From NCBI GenBank assembly GCA_031255075.1, contig JAIRTF010000139.1, positions 1 through 7,436 on the forward strand: a stretch of 7,436 nt of DNA. Direction: 5' to 3'. Below, in pieces: positions 1 through 4,632 of the stretch. A model generated the notes under the pieces. That model did not search any database. It had not been told where the DNA came from and saw only the letters and a list, made by a program, of their open reading frames with translations. Numbering within the stretch: the first letter of the stretch is position 1; each line of letters starts with the position of its first letter. The DNA is from Bifidobacteriaceae bacterium. Its GTDB lineage: Bacteria; Actinomycetota; Actinomycetes; Actinomycetales; WQXJ01. Made by a program: the position numbers and the translations under genes.

Positions 1-78
1 GCCATTCTAGCTATCGTCCTCTTCCTCCGGTCAGCTGTGCGGCGGCCGCCAGACCTGACCGACGGGTCCCTTGCCTAG
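1..78 (+). CDS. C-terminal end of a probable membrane protein (partial)
   Basis: The first reading frame is open from the window edge to a TAG stop at 76-78. It encodes 25 residues that start with a hydrophobic run (AILAIVLFL) and continue with a basic, proline-containing tail (RSAVRRPPD). This is the usual look of a last transmembrane helix followed by a positively charged cytoplasmic end. The other forward frames give no sensible C-terminus here. The family cannot be recognised from so little sequence. The main alternative is non-coding DNA that happens to be open over 25 codons. Confidence 0.4.
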   Translation, partial: AILAIVLFLRSAVRRPPDLTDGSLA

Positions 79-91
79 GGTTTGCGGACAC

Positions 92-120
92 TTGGACCAA
101 GAGGTCTGGCCAGGTAGACT
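92..120 (+). promoter_or_regulatory. Promoter of the first vapBC-like module, predicted leaderless
   Basis: A -35-like TTGGAC (92-97) and a -10 TAGACT (115-120) are separated by 17 bp. The GTG start of the antitoxin begins at 127, where transcription would be expected to start, and no Shine-Dalgarno stretch lies before it. A leaderless mRNA is therefore predicted. An 8-bp palindrome CTGGCCAG (106-113) in the spacer could be an operator half, but this is weak. Confidence 0.6.
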
Positions 121-126
121 ATAGAG

Positions 127-369
127 GTGACAACCACTCTCAATGTTGCGGAAGCCAAGGCAAACCTCTCGCGGCTGGTAGCGGCTGCTCTAAGCGGTGA
201 GGACGTGTACATCGCGCGCGCCGGCAGGCCGGCTGTGCGGCTGGTACCGGTGCAGGAAACCGACCAGCGGGTGTTTGGACGTTGGCCATGCCACCTGGAC
301 CAGGACGCCCAGTCTCGGTCATTGGCGCCACTGGACACGGACGAGCTTTCGACCTGGGGAATCGAATGA
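127..369 (+). CDS. Phd/YefM-family antitoxin (VapB-like) of type II TA module 1
   Basis: This 80-residue protein begins with TTTLNVAEAKANLSRL, the pattern of the Phd/YefM antitoxin N-terminal fold: a short strand, then a helix carrying an AKANLS-type motif. It continues with GEDVYIARAGRPAVRLVPV, the strand-turn-strand that completes the DNA-binding dimer. The acidic, Trp-containing tail (from about residue 46) would wrap around and inhibit the toxin, as is known for the family. The GTG start at 127 is chosen because it lies 6 nt after a good -10 box and opens the conserved fold; there is no ribosome binding site, which fits a leaderless transcript. Its TGA stop overlaps the toxin ATG in an ATGA (366-369), so translation is probably coupled. 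Antitoxins of this family usually repress their own promoter, with the toxin as co-repressor. Family assignment is confident; the specific partner is inferred from adjacency. Confidence 0.88.
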   Translation: MTTTLNVAEAKANLSRLVAAALSGEDVYIARAGRPAVRLVPVQETDQRVFGRWPCHLDQDAQSRSLAPLDTDELSTWGIE

Positions 370-755
370 GGCTCCTGCTGGACACCCATGTGGTGTTGTG
401 GGCCACTCGCTCTCCGGAAACACTCAGCCAGACGGCCCGGGTGCTGCTGGCAGAAACAGACAATGAACTGCTCCTTTCACCAGTGGTGGCTTGGGAACTA
501 ACGATCAAACACCGCCATGGCAAGCTGCCGGAGGCTCAACCGTTGCTGGCCGCATACTCCACGGTAAGAGGCGACTTGCTGGCCGAACCATTGCCCATTT
601 GCGATGAGCATTCGCTGCTGGCCGGAAGCCTCGACTGGGCACACAAGGATCCCTTTGACCGCATGCTGGCAGCTCAGACGATGCTCGCAGGAGCGGCTCT
701 GGTCAGTGCGGACCGTGTCTTTGATGGGTTGCCTGGGTTGCATCGGCTTTGGTAA
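366..755 (+). CDS. vapC: PIN-domain ribonuclease toxin (VapC-type) of TA module 1
   Basis: This 129-residue protein is a complete PIN domain. MRLLLDTHVVLW opens it with the first metal-binding Asp (D6). E44 in SPVVAWELTIK, D98 in HKDPFDRML and D116 in LVSADRVF complete the expected acidic set. HKDPFDR and the DTH opening mark the subgroup of PIN toxins usually paired with Phd-like antitoxins. VapC toxins are Mg2+-dependent endoribonucleases that cut tRNA or rRNA and stop growth when the antitoxin is lost; the target here cannot be read from sequence. The ATG at 366 is preferred over an upstream in-frame ATG at 282, because that one lies inside the antitoxin and would add unrelated residues before the MRLLLDTH start. 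A GGGGA stretch just upstream of the ATG may help initiation. All catalytic residues are present, so it should be active. Confidence 0.9.
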   Translation: MRLLLDTHVVLWATRSPETLSQTARVLLAETDNELLLSPVVAWELTIKHRHGKLPEAQPLLAAYSTVRGDLLAEPLPICDEHSLLAGSLDWAHKDPFDRMLAAQTMLAGAALVSADRVFDGLPGLHRLW

Positions 756-782
756 AACCGACCAGCGGCCGCTCGTAGCCGG

Positions 783-788
783 TAGAGT
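783..788 (+). promoter_or_regulatory. -10 box before the DUF3592-like gene
   Basis: TAGAGT (783-788) fits TANNNT and ends 6 nt before the ATG at 795. This is the same spacing as at two of the TA operons (7 nt at the third). I see no convincing -35 hexamer at 16-18 bp and no Shine-Dalgarno before the ATG. The membrane-protein gene therefore probably has its own leaderless start, although read-through from the upstream toxin gene (39-bp gap) is also possible. Confidence 0.4.
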
Positions 789-794
789 CGGCAC

Positions 795-1736
795 ATGAGT
801 GGTCCCCGGCGGTTGTTCAGCGGATTATCCGCGCGGCTGCGGCGGCCAAGTGACGCGGGCGCTGTCCCGCTAAAGGCGATCTCAGTGGTGCTCTTGGTTA
901 TGAGCTTGCCCTTCCTGATCTTCGCCATTACGTACATGAGGGTCCTGGGCAGCCCGCTGATGATAGTTGTGTCCGCCTTCATGGTGTTAGCTGGTGTCGT
1001 CGGCCTGGCAATCAGCCTGGCCACGCAGTCCGCAACGCGTAAGTACGCCAGTTTCTCTGCTTCGCCCGATCAGCCGGGCCTCGGTTCCTCTCAGGTATTC
1101 ACGCCTTGGGCGCAGCCGCCGGGCAGCCCCAGCCAGAGCTGGACACCGGCAGGTCCTGGCAGCGAACAGATCCAAGAGGGCTATTCAGCCCGTCCAGCCT
1201 CCGGCGGACCCGACCAAAGCTGGACTCATCTCTCAGACGACCAGTTCCGGGATTCTGGGGGTCTGCCCGATGCGCGGCCACAGGGCAAGTCCAATACGCC
1301 CGGCCGGCAGATCCGCGCCGGGATTTTCCTTATCCTGTTCGCGCTGGTGTTCGGCGGCATTGTGCCGGTGCTGTCCTTCTTTATGCGCGCGGAGCCGAGC
1401 CAAACTGCGGAAGTGGCCGCCCGCGTCACATCAGTACGTGAGTACCGCGATTCTGACGACGACCTCACCTGCAGTTTCCGCTACGAGTTCACGGTTGACG
1501 GCCAGGTGTACACCGGCAGATCGGAATCCTCCCTGTCCAGCTACTGCCACCTGAACAATGGGAGCTCTGTGGCGGTGAGGTATGACCCAACCGGGCCGCA
1601 ACATAACAGTCACATTGCCGATCATTCGGCCTTCAGGATTGTTATTCCGCTGCTCCTGCTGTTCGCCTTGATACCAGCCTTCGGCGGTGTCCAAAGCATC
1701 GTTGCCGGCGTGCGCTCCCGTCGACAACCACGCTGA
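795..1736 (+). CDS. Four-helix membrane protein with a DUF3592-like extracytoplasmic domain
   Basis: This 313-residue protein has a basic N-terminus, two hydrophobic segments (about residues 27-47 and 53-77), a low-complexity linker rich in Pro, Ser, Gly and Gln (about 80-172), a third segment (about 174-197), a folded region (about 200-278) and a last segment (about 280-305) with a basic tail (RSRRQPR). The positive-inside rule puts the linker in the cytoplasm and the 200-278 region outside. That region has the DUF3592 pattern: AEVAARVTSV, then CSFRYEFTVDGQVYTG, then VAVRYDPTGP. C226 and C251 could form a disulfide. The linker holds two short similar units ending in QSWT (residues 114-117 and 141-144). 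No enzymatic motif is visible and the function is unknown. It stands between two TA modules on the same strand with its own likely -10 box, so it may be an unrelated resident or cargo. Domain assignment is moderate; topology is fairly clear. Confidence 0.8.
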   Translation: MSGPRRLFSGLSARLRRPSDAGAVPLKAISVVLLVMSLPFLIFAITYMRVLGSPLMIVVSAFMVLAGVVGLAISLATQSATRKYASFSASPDQPGLGSSQVFTPWAQPPGSPSQSWTPAGPGSEQIQEGYSARPASGGPDQSWTHLSDDQFRDSGGLPDARPQGKSNTPGRQIRAGIFLILFALVFGGIVPVLSFFMRAEPSQTAEVAARVTSVREYRDSDDDLTCSFRYEFTVDGQVYTGRSESSLSSYCHLNNGSSVAVRYDPTGPQHNSHIADHSAFRIVIPLLLLFALIPAFGGVQSIVAGVRSRRQPR

Positions 1737-1749
1737 CCGCTCGTCCCAA

Positions 1750-1767
1750 GGCACCTCCTCCGGTGCC
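1750..1767 (+). terminator. Hairpin after the DUF3592-like gene, possible terminator
   Basis: GGCACC (1750-1755) and GGTGCC (1762-1767) form a perfect 6-bp GC-rich stem with a 6-nt loop, starting 14 nt after the stop codon. There is no following T-run, so it is not a classic intrinsic terminator. Terminators lacking a U-tract have been proposed in actinobacteria, and the position is right for one. Confidence 0.35.
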
Positions 1768-1887
1768 CGATGCCGCGCCCCAAGTTGCGCTTCAAGGCTC
1801 CCGGCACCACCGGAAGACCCAAGATATGGTCGCAACCTGGCGCGTCCTCCCATCTCTGGTCCCTGCGGCGGGGGCACCCCGACCAAG

Positions 1888-1906
1888 GTGTGACATATGT
1901 TATACT
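1888..1906 (+). promoter_or_regulatory. Extended -10 promoter and overlapping operator of the mazEF-like module
   Basis: TGT followed by TATACT (1901-1906) forms an extended -10 element (TG at 1898-1899) ending 7 nt before the GTG start at 1914, so a leaderless transcript is predicted. Overlapping it is an imperfect dyad, GTGTGACAT/ATGTTATAC (1888-1905), with 7 of 9 pairs matching around a perfect ACATATGT core. A dyad over the -10 box is where a ribbon-helix-helix antitoxin would be expected to bind and repress its own operon. Confidence 0.6.
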
Positions 1907-1913
1907 CGGGGTT

Positions 1914-2150
1914 GTGAAGACAGCTATCTATGTGCCTGATTCGAAGGCGGAGCGGTTTGATCGGGTGGCTCGCCAGGCTGGCCTCAACCGGTCTGAGTTC
2001 TACTGCACTGCGGCTGAGAGGCTGGCGGATGAGCTTGAGGGCAAGAATTTGACCGCCCACATGGACGCGTTCTTGGACGCCCACCCGCAAATGGACGATG
2101 GCTGGGCAGCGGCCGCTGGTCAAAGACTGGGCGAACTCTCCGAATGGTAG
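1914..2150 (+). CDS. Ribbon-helix-helix antitoxin (MazE-like) of TA module 2
   Basis: This 78-residue protein starts KTAIYVPDSKAERFDRVARQ, continues NRSEFYCTAAERLADELE and ends in an acidic tail with two tryptophans (W64, W78). The first strand (KTAIYVP) followed by two helices (about 10-22 and 25-42) is the ribbon-helix-helix layout; strands from two subunits would pair and enter the DNA major groove. The tail is the part expected to occupy the MazF RNA-binding groove. The frame is open further upstream to an ATG at 1770, but the GTG at 1914 is chosen because it opens the conserved strand and lies 7 nt after an extended -10 box; the upstream residues look like non-coding translation. Its stop overlaps the toxin start by 7 nt. 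Auto-repression through the 1888-1905 dyad is likely. Antitoxin identity is secure from fold pattern plus the adjacent MazF; MazE is used in the broad sense. Confidence 0.85.
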   Translation: MKTAIYVPDSKAERFDRVARQAGLNRSEFYCTAAERLADELEGKNLTAHMDAFLDAHPQMDDGWAAAAGQRLGELSEW

Positions 2151-2491
2151 AACGCGGTGCCCTCTACTGGGCAGAGTTGCCCGGTCAGGGCCAGCCAGAC
2201 CACGCCCCGGCAGGGCGGCGCCCGGTGCTAGTGGTCCAATCCGATCCGTTGAACCGCTCCAGGCTGGCCACAGTGATTGTTGCCGCGATCACCTCCAATC
2301 TGGATTGGGCCGGCGCCCCTTCCAGCGTGTTCCTACCTGCCTCTCTGACCGGCCTGAACCGCGATTCGGTGGCGAATCTCACTCAGATCGCCACCATCAG
2401 CCGCTGGGAGCTGCTGGAGCCAGCCGGGCACGTGCCACCAGAACTGATGACACAGATCAACAAAGCCTTGACCCAAGTGCTAGGCGTCTAG
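2144..2491 (+). CDS. mazF: MazF/PemK-family endoribonuclease toxin of TA module 2
   Basis: This 115-residue protein has the normal MazF length and motif order: RGALYWAELP at the start, RRPVLVVQSDPLNRS (residues 25-39), the central strand TVIVAAITSNL (43-53), and NRDSVANLTQIATISRWEL (72-90). R26 of the RPVLVV motif and T50 of AAITSN correspond to the Arg and Thr/Ser used by MazF for RNA cleavage. The family cuts single-stranded RNA at short specific sequences, and the sequence recognised cannot be predicted here. The ATG at 2144 lies within the last codons of the antitoxin gene, a 7-nt overlap typical of coupled TA pairs. No strong ribosome binding site is visible. It appears intact. Confidence 0.92.
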   Translation: MVERGALYWAELPGQGQPDHAPAGRRPVLVVQSDPLNRSRLATVIVAAITSNLDWAGAPSSVFLPASLTGLNRDSVANLTQIATISRWELLEPAGHVPPELMTQINKALTQVLGV

Positions 2492-2547
2492 CCAACATTT
2501 TCCCCCACCGTGCCTCCTAACCTGCAGGCGCGAGTTGGCATCGGAAC

Positions 2548-2556
2548 TGCTAGACT
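2548..2556 (+). promoter_or_regulatory. Extended -10 promoter of TA module 3, predicted leaderless
   Basis: TGC followed by TAGACT (2551-2556) is an extended -10 element ending 6 nt before the ATG at 2563. There is no Shine-Dalgarno upstream. A TTGGCA lies at 2535-2540, but it is only 10 bp from the -10 and so is not a usable -35. The 7-mer TAGACTA is shared with the promoter of TA module 1 (115-121). Confidence 0.6.
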
Positions 2557-2572
2557 AGTCACATGACTAGTC
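2553..2572. promoter_or_regulatory. Tandem palindromic operator over the -10 box and start codon of TA module 3
   Basis: The 8-bp perfect palindrome GACTAGTC occurs twice, at 2553-2560 and 2565-2572, with centres 12 bp apart. Together they also form a perfect 9-bp inverted repeat, GACTAGTCA/TGACTAGTC, with a 2-bp centre. The first copy overlaps the -10 hexamer and the second includes codons 1-4 of the antitoxin gene. Two Phd-type antitoxin dimers bound side by side would block both the promoter and the leaderless start. Repeat structure is seen directly; the binding protein is inferred. Confidence 0.7.
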
Positions 2573-2850
2573 AGCTTGCCGAGAGACACGGAGGCGTTTG
2601 GCCGGTACAGGATGCGAAGGCTCGGTTCAGCGAACTGCTTGATACATGCATTGACAAGGGCCCCCAGACAATCACCCGGCGCGGCATTGAGGCCGCTGTT
2701 CTGGTCCCAGTCGAGGAGTGGCGCAGGTCCCAAGAACAGCAACGGCCAACCCTCAAACAGTTGCTTCTTTCCCAGGAAGGCCGCTTTGAGATCGATCTCC
2801 CACCGCGCGGCCAAGCCAGTTGGCGCGGCCCGCAGAGCTTTGAAGACTGA
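2563..2850 (+). CDS. Phd/YefM-family antitoxin of TA module 3
   Basis: This 95-residue protein contains VWPVQDAKARFSELLD (residues 12-27), the hallmark strand and helix of the Phd/YefM fold, and then GPQTITRRGIEAAVLVPVEEW, the second strand pair. The C-terminal part (LLLSQEGRFEIDLPPRG) matches the tail common in antitoxins that partner FitB-like PIN toxins, where an Arg of the tail reaches the toxin active site. The ATG at 2563 lies 6 nt after an extended -10 box and is part of the tandem GACTAGTC operator, so the mRNA is predicted leaderless. The toxin gene begins 4 bp after its TGA stop. It is expected to neutralise that toxin and repress the operon. The family call is strong. Confidence 0.9.
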   Translation: MTSQLAERHGGVWPVQDAKARFSELLDTCIDKGPQTITRRGIEAAVLVPVEEWRRSQEQQRPTLKQLLLSQEGRFEIDLPPRGQASWRGPQSFED

Positions 2851-2854
2851 CATC

Positions 2855-3271
2855 ATGTTCCTCCTGGACACAATGGTGGTCTCAGAACTCCGTCGACCCC
2901 GGCCCCACGGTGGTGTGGTGACTTGGTTGGCGTCAGTGCCAGACGAAAGGCTCCACGTATGCGCGCTCACCTTTGGTGAGATGCAGGCCGGAGTAGAGGC
3001 CACCCGCATCCAAGACCCGGCCAAGGCAGCGGAGATCGAAGCGTTCCTTGATCGCGCCGCCGAGACCTACAACGTTCTGCCCATGAACACGGCCTGCTTC
3101 CGGGCATGGGCAAAGCTGATGCGCAACCGTTCCCAAGTGCTGGCAGAGGACGCGATGATTGCGGCCTGCGCCCAGGTCAACGGTCTTACCGTGGCCACCC
3201 GCAACACCAAGCACTTCCGAGATCTGGAGATCCCCCTGATAGACCCCTGGACCGCAGCGCCCCTGTCCTGA
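2855..3271 (+). CDS. vapC: FitB-like PIN-domain ribonuclease toxin (VapC-type) of TA module 3
   Basis: This 138-residue PIN protein opens MFLLDTMVVSELRRPRP, close to the FitB-like consensus LLDTNVVSELRKPRP. Acidic residues D5, E42 (TFGEMQAG) and D99 (AEDAMIAA) lie at the expected spacing, and the last motif is TRNTKHF (115-121), where Asn replaces Asp as in many members. One oddity is Met at position 7, where Asn is usual after the DT. The ATG at 2855 is used: the frame is open upstream to 2576, but that part overlaps the antitoxin in another frame and resembles no PIN N-terminus. Only 4 bp separate it from the antitoxin stop and there is no clear ribosome binding site, so it relies on coupling. 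PIN toxins cleave RNA; the target here is unknown. Confidence 0.9.
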   Translation: MFLLDTMVVSELRRPRPHGGVVTWLASVPDERLHVCALTFGEMQAGVEATRIQDPAKAAEIEAFLDRAAETYNVLPMNTACFRAWAKLMRNRSQVLAEDAMIAACAQVNGLTVATRNTKHFRDLEIPLIDPWTAAPLS

Positions 3272-3359
3272 CGGCCTTCATCAGGCGGGTCAATGAGCGT
3301 GCGGTTCGGACCCGAGCAGGGCACTGACCAGGCGCCACGGGCCGGATATGCGCCGCTTC

Positions 3360-3944
3360 TTATCGTTGGGGAGCTAGGAGTGCGTCTACGACCTGGCGGA
3401 GGAGGGATCTGGATCGGGCCAGGCTCAGCCGTTCGGAGTTGACCATGGCGAGACACAGGCCGTTGACGGTTGCAAGCAGGATTGCACGGGCGTCCGAGGT
3501 GGCGGCCTTGGGTAGGGCGCCCTCCCGAGCCAGCATGTCCAACCAACCGCCCACGCGAGCTCGGCCTTGCTTATCCAGCGCGTCGAACAGGTCACGAATC
3601 GGCTGGTGGACTTCCAGCCCGTAGGCCTCGGCCTGGAGGGTTATCCAGGACTCAAGCGGTGCCACGCCCGCACCTTTTGAAGGCAGGAATTGAGCCACGC
3701 ACTCGAACAGCCGCTCGGCCGCCGGCACCGACTGGTCAGTGATTCGCAAGTCGGACAGGTAGGTTCCGAGCTGGCGCAAGGCCAAGGCCTCATGGAGAGC
3801 GCCCTGGGTCGGATAGTAGTGGCGCAGGGTACTGGGGCCAATGCCAGCCTCAGAGGCGATCTTCCGCACTGACAGATCAGTCTCGCCAGCCGCGCGGAGA
3901 CGTTCCGCCGCTGACAGAATCTCCTCTCTGCGGTCCGGTTGCAC
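3360..3944 (-). CDS. TetR-family transcriptional repressor
   Basis: This 194-residue protein has the TetR N-terminal DNA-binding domain: REEILSAAERL (helix 1), then SVRKIASEAGIGPSTLRHYYPTQ (about residues 25-47), the helix-turn-helix with the characteristic HYYPT ending, and GALHEAL. The remainder is a helical ligand-binding and dimerisation domain with a Trp and several hydrophobic stretches; its ligand cannot be read from sequence. The GTG at 3944 is the start because it opens helix 1 and has AGAGGAAG (3953-3960) 8 nt upstream; a nearby ATG at 3952 is in another frame. The gene is divergent from the small efflux-type gene and shares a 60-bp gap holding a strong dyad, so it very probably represses both that gene and itself. 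Confidence 0.92.
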   Translation of the reverse strand: MQPDRREEILSAAERLRAAGETDLSVRKIASEAGIGPSTLRHYYPTQGALHEALALRQLGTYLSDLRITDQSVPAAERLFECVAQFLPSKGAGVAPLESWITLQAEAYGLEVHQPIRDLFDALDKQGRARVGGWLDMLAREGALPKAATSDARAILLATVNGLCLAMVNSERLSLARSRSLLRQVVDALLAPQR

Positions 3945-3968
3945 GGCCCCATCTTCCTCTAGTACAGT
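3939..3968 (+). promoter_or_regulatory. Possible promoter of the small efflux-type gene
   Basis: TTGCAC (3939-3944) and TACAGT (3963-3968) are spaced 18 bp apart and would start transcription near 3975, inside the operator. On the opposite strand TACACT (3971-3966) could be the -10 of the tetR gene. Both lie within the dyad, which fits joint repression. The exact hexamers are uncertain. Confidence 0.35.
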
Positions 3969-3988
3969 GTACTAGTACAACGTGCTAG
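3959..3988. promoter_or_regulatory. TetR operator: two overlapping 17-bp inverted repeats
   Basis: A perfect inverted repeat CTAGTACA-G-TGTACTAG spans 3959-3975. A second, CTAGTACA-A-CGTGCTAG (6 of 8 pairs), spans 3972-3988 and shares the CTAG. Their centres are 13 bp apart, and the whole 30 bp is itself a dyad with 12 of 15 pairs matching around 3973.5, with the perfect palindrome TGTACTAGTACA at its middle. This resembles operators that hold two TetR-family dimers, as known for QacR. Confidence 0.8.
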
Positions 3989-4004
3989 AACCGCAGGAGG
4001 AACG

Positions 4005-4490
4005 ATGCAACACCTCGAATGGGCTCAAGCCTTTGTCCAGGACCTGCCCTCCTGGCTGCAATGGGCGGGAATCGGTCTGATCGCCGCGGTCCCCTTCATC
4101 GAGTCCTACCTCGGTTCAGCTATCGGGGTGGCGATTGGGATTCATCCAATCGTCGCTGTGGCGGTGGCCATCGCGGGCAACACAGCATCAATGCTGATCC
4201 TGGTTCTGAGCGCCTCTCGCGTCCGAGGCAGGATTGTTGGCAACAAGGACACGACCCGGTCTCCGCGGCGACAAAAGCTCGCCGCGCTGTTCAATCGGTA
4301 CGGCGTGGCCGGGGTGTCCCTCATCGGCCAGACAGTCCTGCCCAGCCAGATAACCTCTGCGGCGATGGTCTCATTCGGCGCCAGCCGCACCAGAGTGATC
4401 GTCTGGCAAATCATCTCCATTACCCTGTGGGGGATTGCCTTCGGCACTATCGCCACACTCGGACTCCAACTCATCTCGGCCACCAAGTAG
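4005..4490 (+). CDS. Small multidrug-efflux-type integral membrane protein (Sm_multidrug_ex-like)
   Basis: This 161-residue hydrophobic protein carries VPFIESYLGSAIGVAIG (residues 29-45), followed by a helix ending in IAGN. The Pro-Phe-x-Glu then Gly-rich stretch with a later GN is the signature I associate with the 'small multidrug export protein' family (PF06695). A basic cytoplasmic loop (about 71-95, RVRGR...SPRRQK), then YGVAGVSLIGQTVLPSQ (99-115) and a final transmembrane helix (about 130-155) match actinobacterial members. E33 is buried in a membrane segment and could be functional. The family name suggests export of toxic compounds, but direct biochemical proof is thin as far as I know. 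AGGAGG (3995-4000) is a strong Shine-Dalgarno 4 nt before the ATG. The divergent TetR gene and operator point to induction by a small molecule. Confidence 0.8.
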   Translation: MQHLEWAQAFVQDLPSWLQWAGIGLIAAVPFIESYLGSAIGVAIGIHPIVAVAVAIAGNTASMLILVLSASRVRGRIVGNKDTTRSPRRQKLAALFNRYGVAGVSLIGQTVLPSQITSAAMVSFGASRTRVIVWQIISITLWGIAFGTIATLGLQLISATK

Positions 4491-4632
4491 CCGCCCAAGA
4501 GACAGCCACTATGGCAGCCGATGCCGCCCGCTTCCGTCTAGGGTGTGGGCCCGCGTCTGGTGTCGTAGACCCTCAGTCCGCCACAACAGGTCAGCCTTCA
4601 GGCCGCCTGCCCTGGCCACTAATACCCCCAGG
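4491..4632. other. Gap between convergent efflux-type and pilus genes
   Basis: These 142 bp separate two stop codons. I see no gene and no strong intrinsic terminator. The best inverted repeats are AGGGT/ACCCT (4540-4544 and 4569-4573, long loop) and CCTGG/CCAGG (4611-4615 and 4628-4632), both with only 5 bp of stem and no T-run. Confidence 0.5.

Noticed and set aside
28..61. 7-bp inverted repeat CGGTCAG/CTGACCG around a GGCGGCCGCC palindrome
   Set aside because: It lies inside the probable upstream coding end and lacks a T-run; it could be a terminator overlapping the gene end, but support is slight.
1770..1913. N-terminal extension of the RHH antitoxin
   Set aside because: It would cross the promoter and operator, and it encodes low-complexity sequence; the fold begins at the GTG at 1914.
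1431..2123. 230-codon open frame on the minus strand
   Set aside because: It lies opposite the DUF3592-like and MazE-like genes, has no recognisable domain, and reads as a high-GC antisense shadow.
2576..2854. N-terminal extension of the FitB-like toxin, as a fusion
   Set aside because: The extension is the antitoxin gene read in the wrong frame; the PIN domain begins properly at the ATG at 2855.
3267..3354. Terminator hairpins between the third toxin and tetR
   Set aside because: Only 5-bp stems (CCTGA/TCAGG at 3267-3285 and GGCGC/GCGCC at 3331-3354) with long loops and no T-run; too weak to call.
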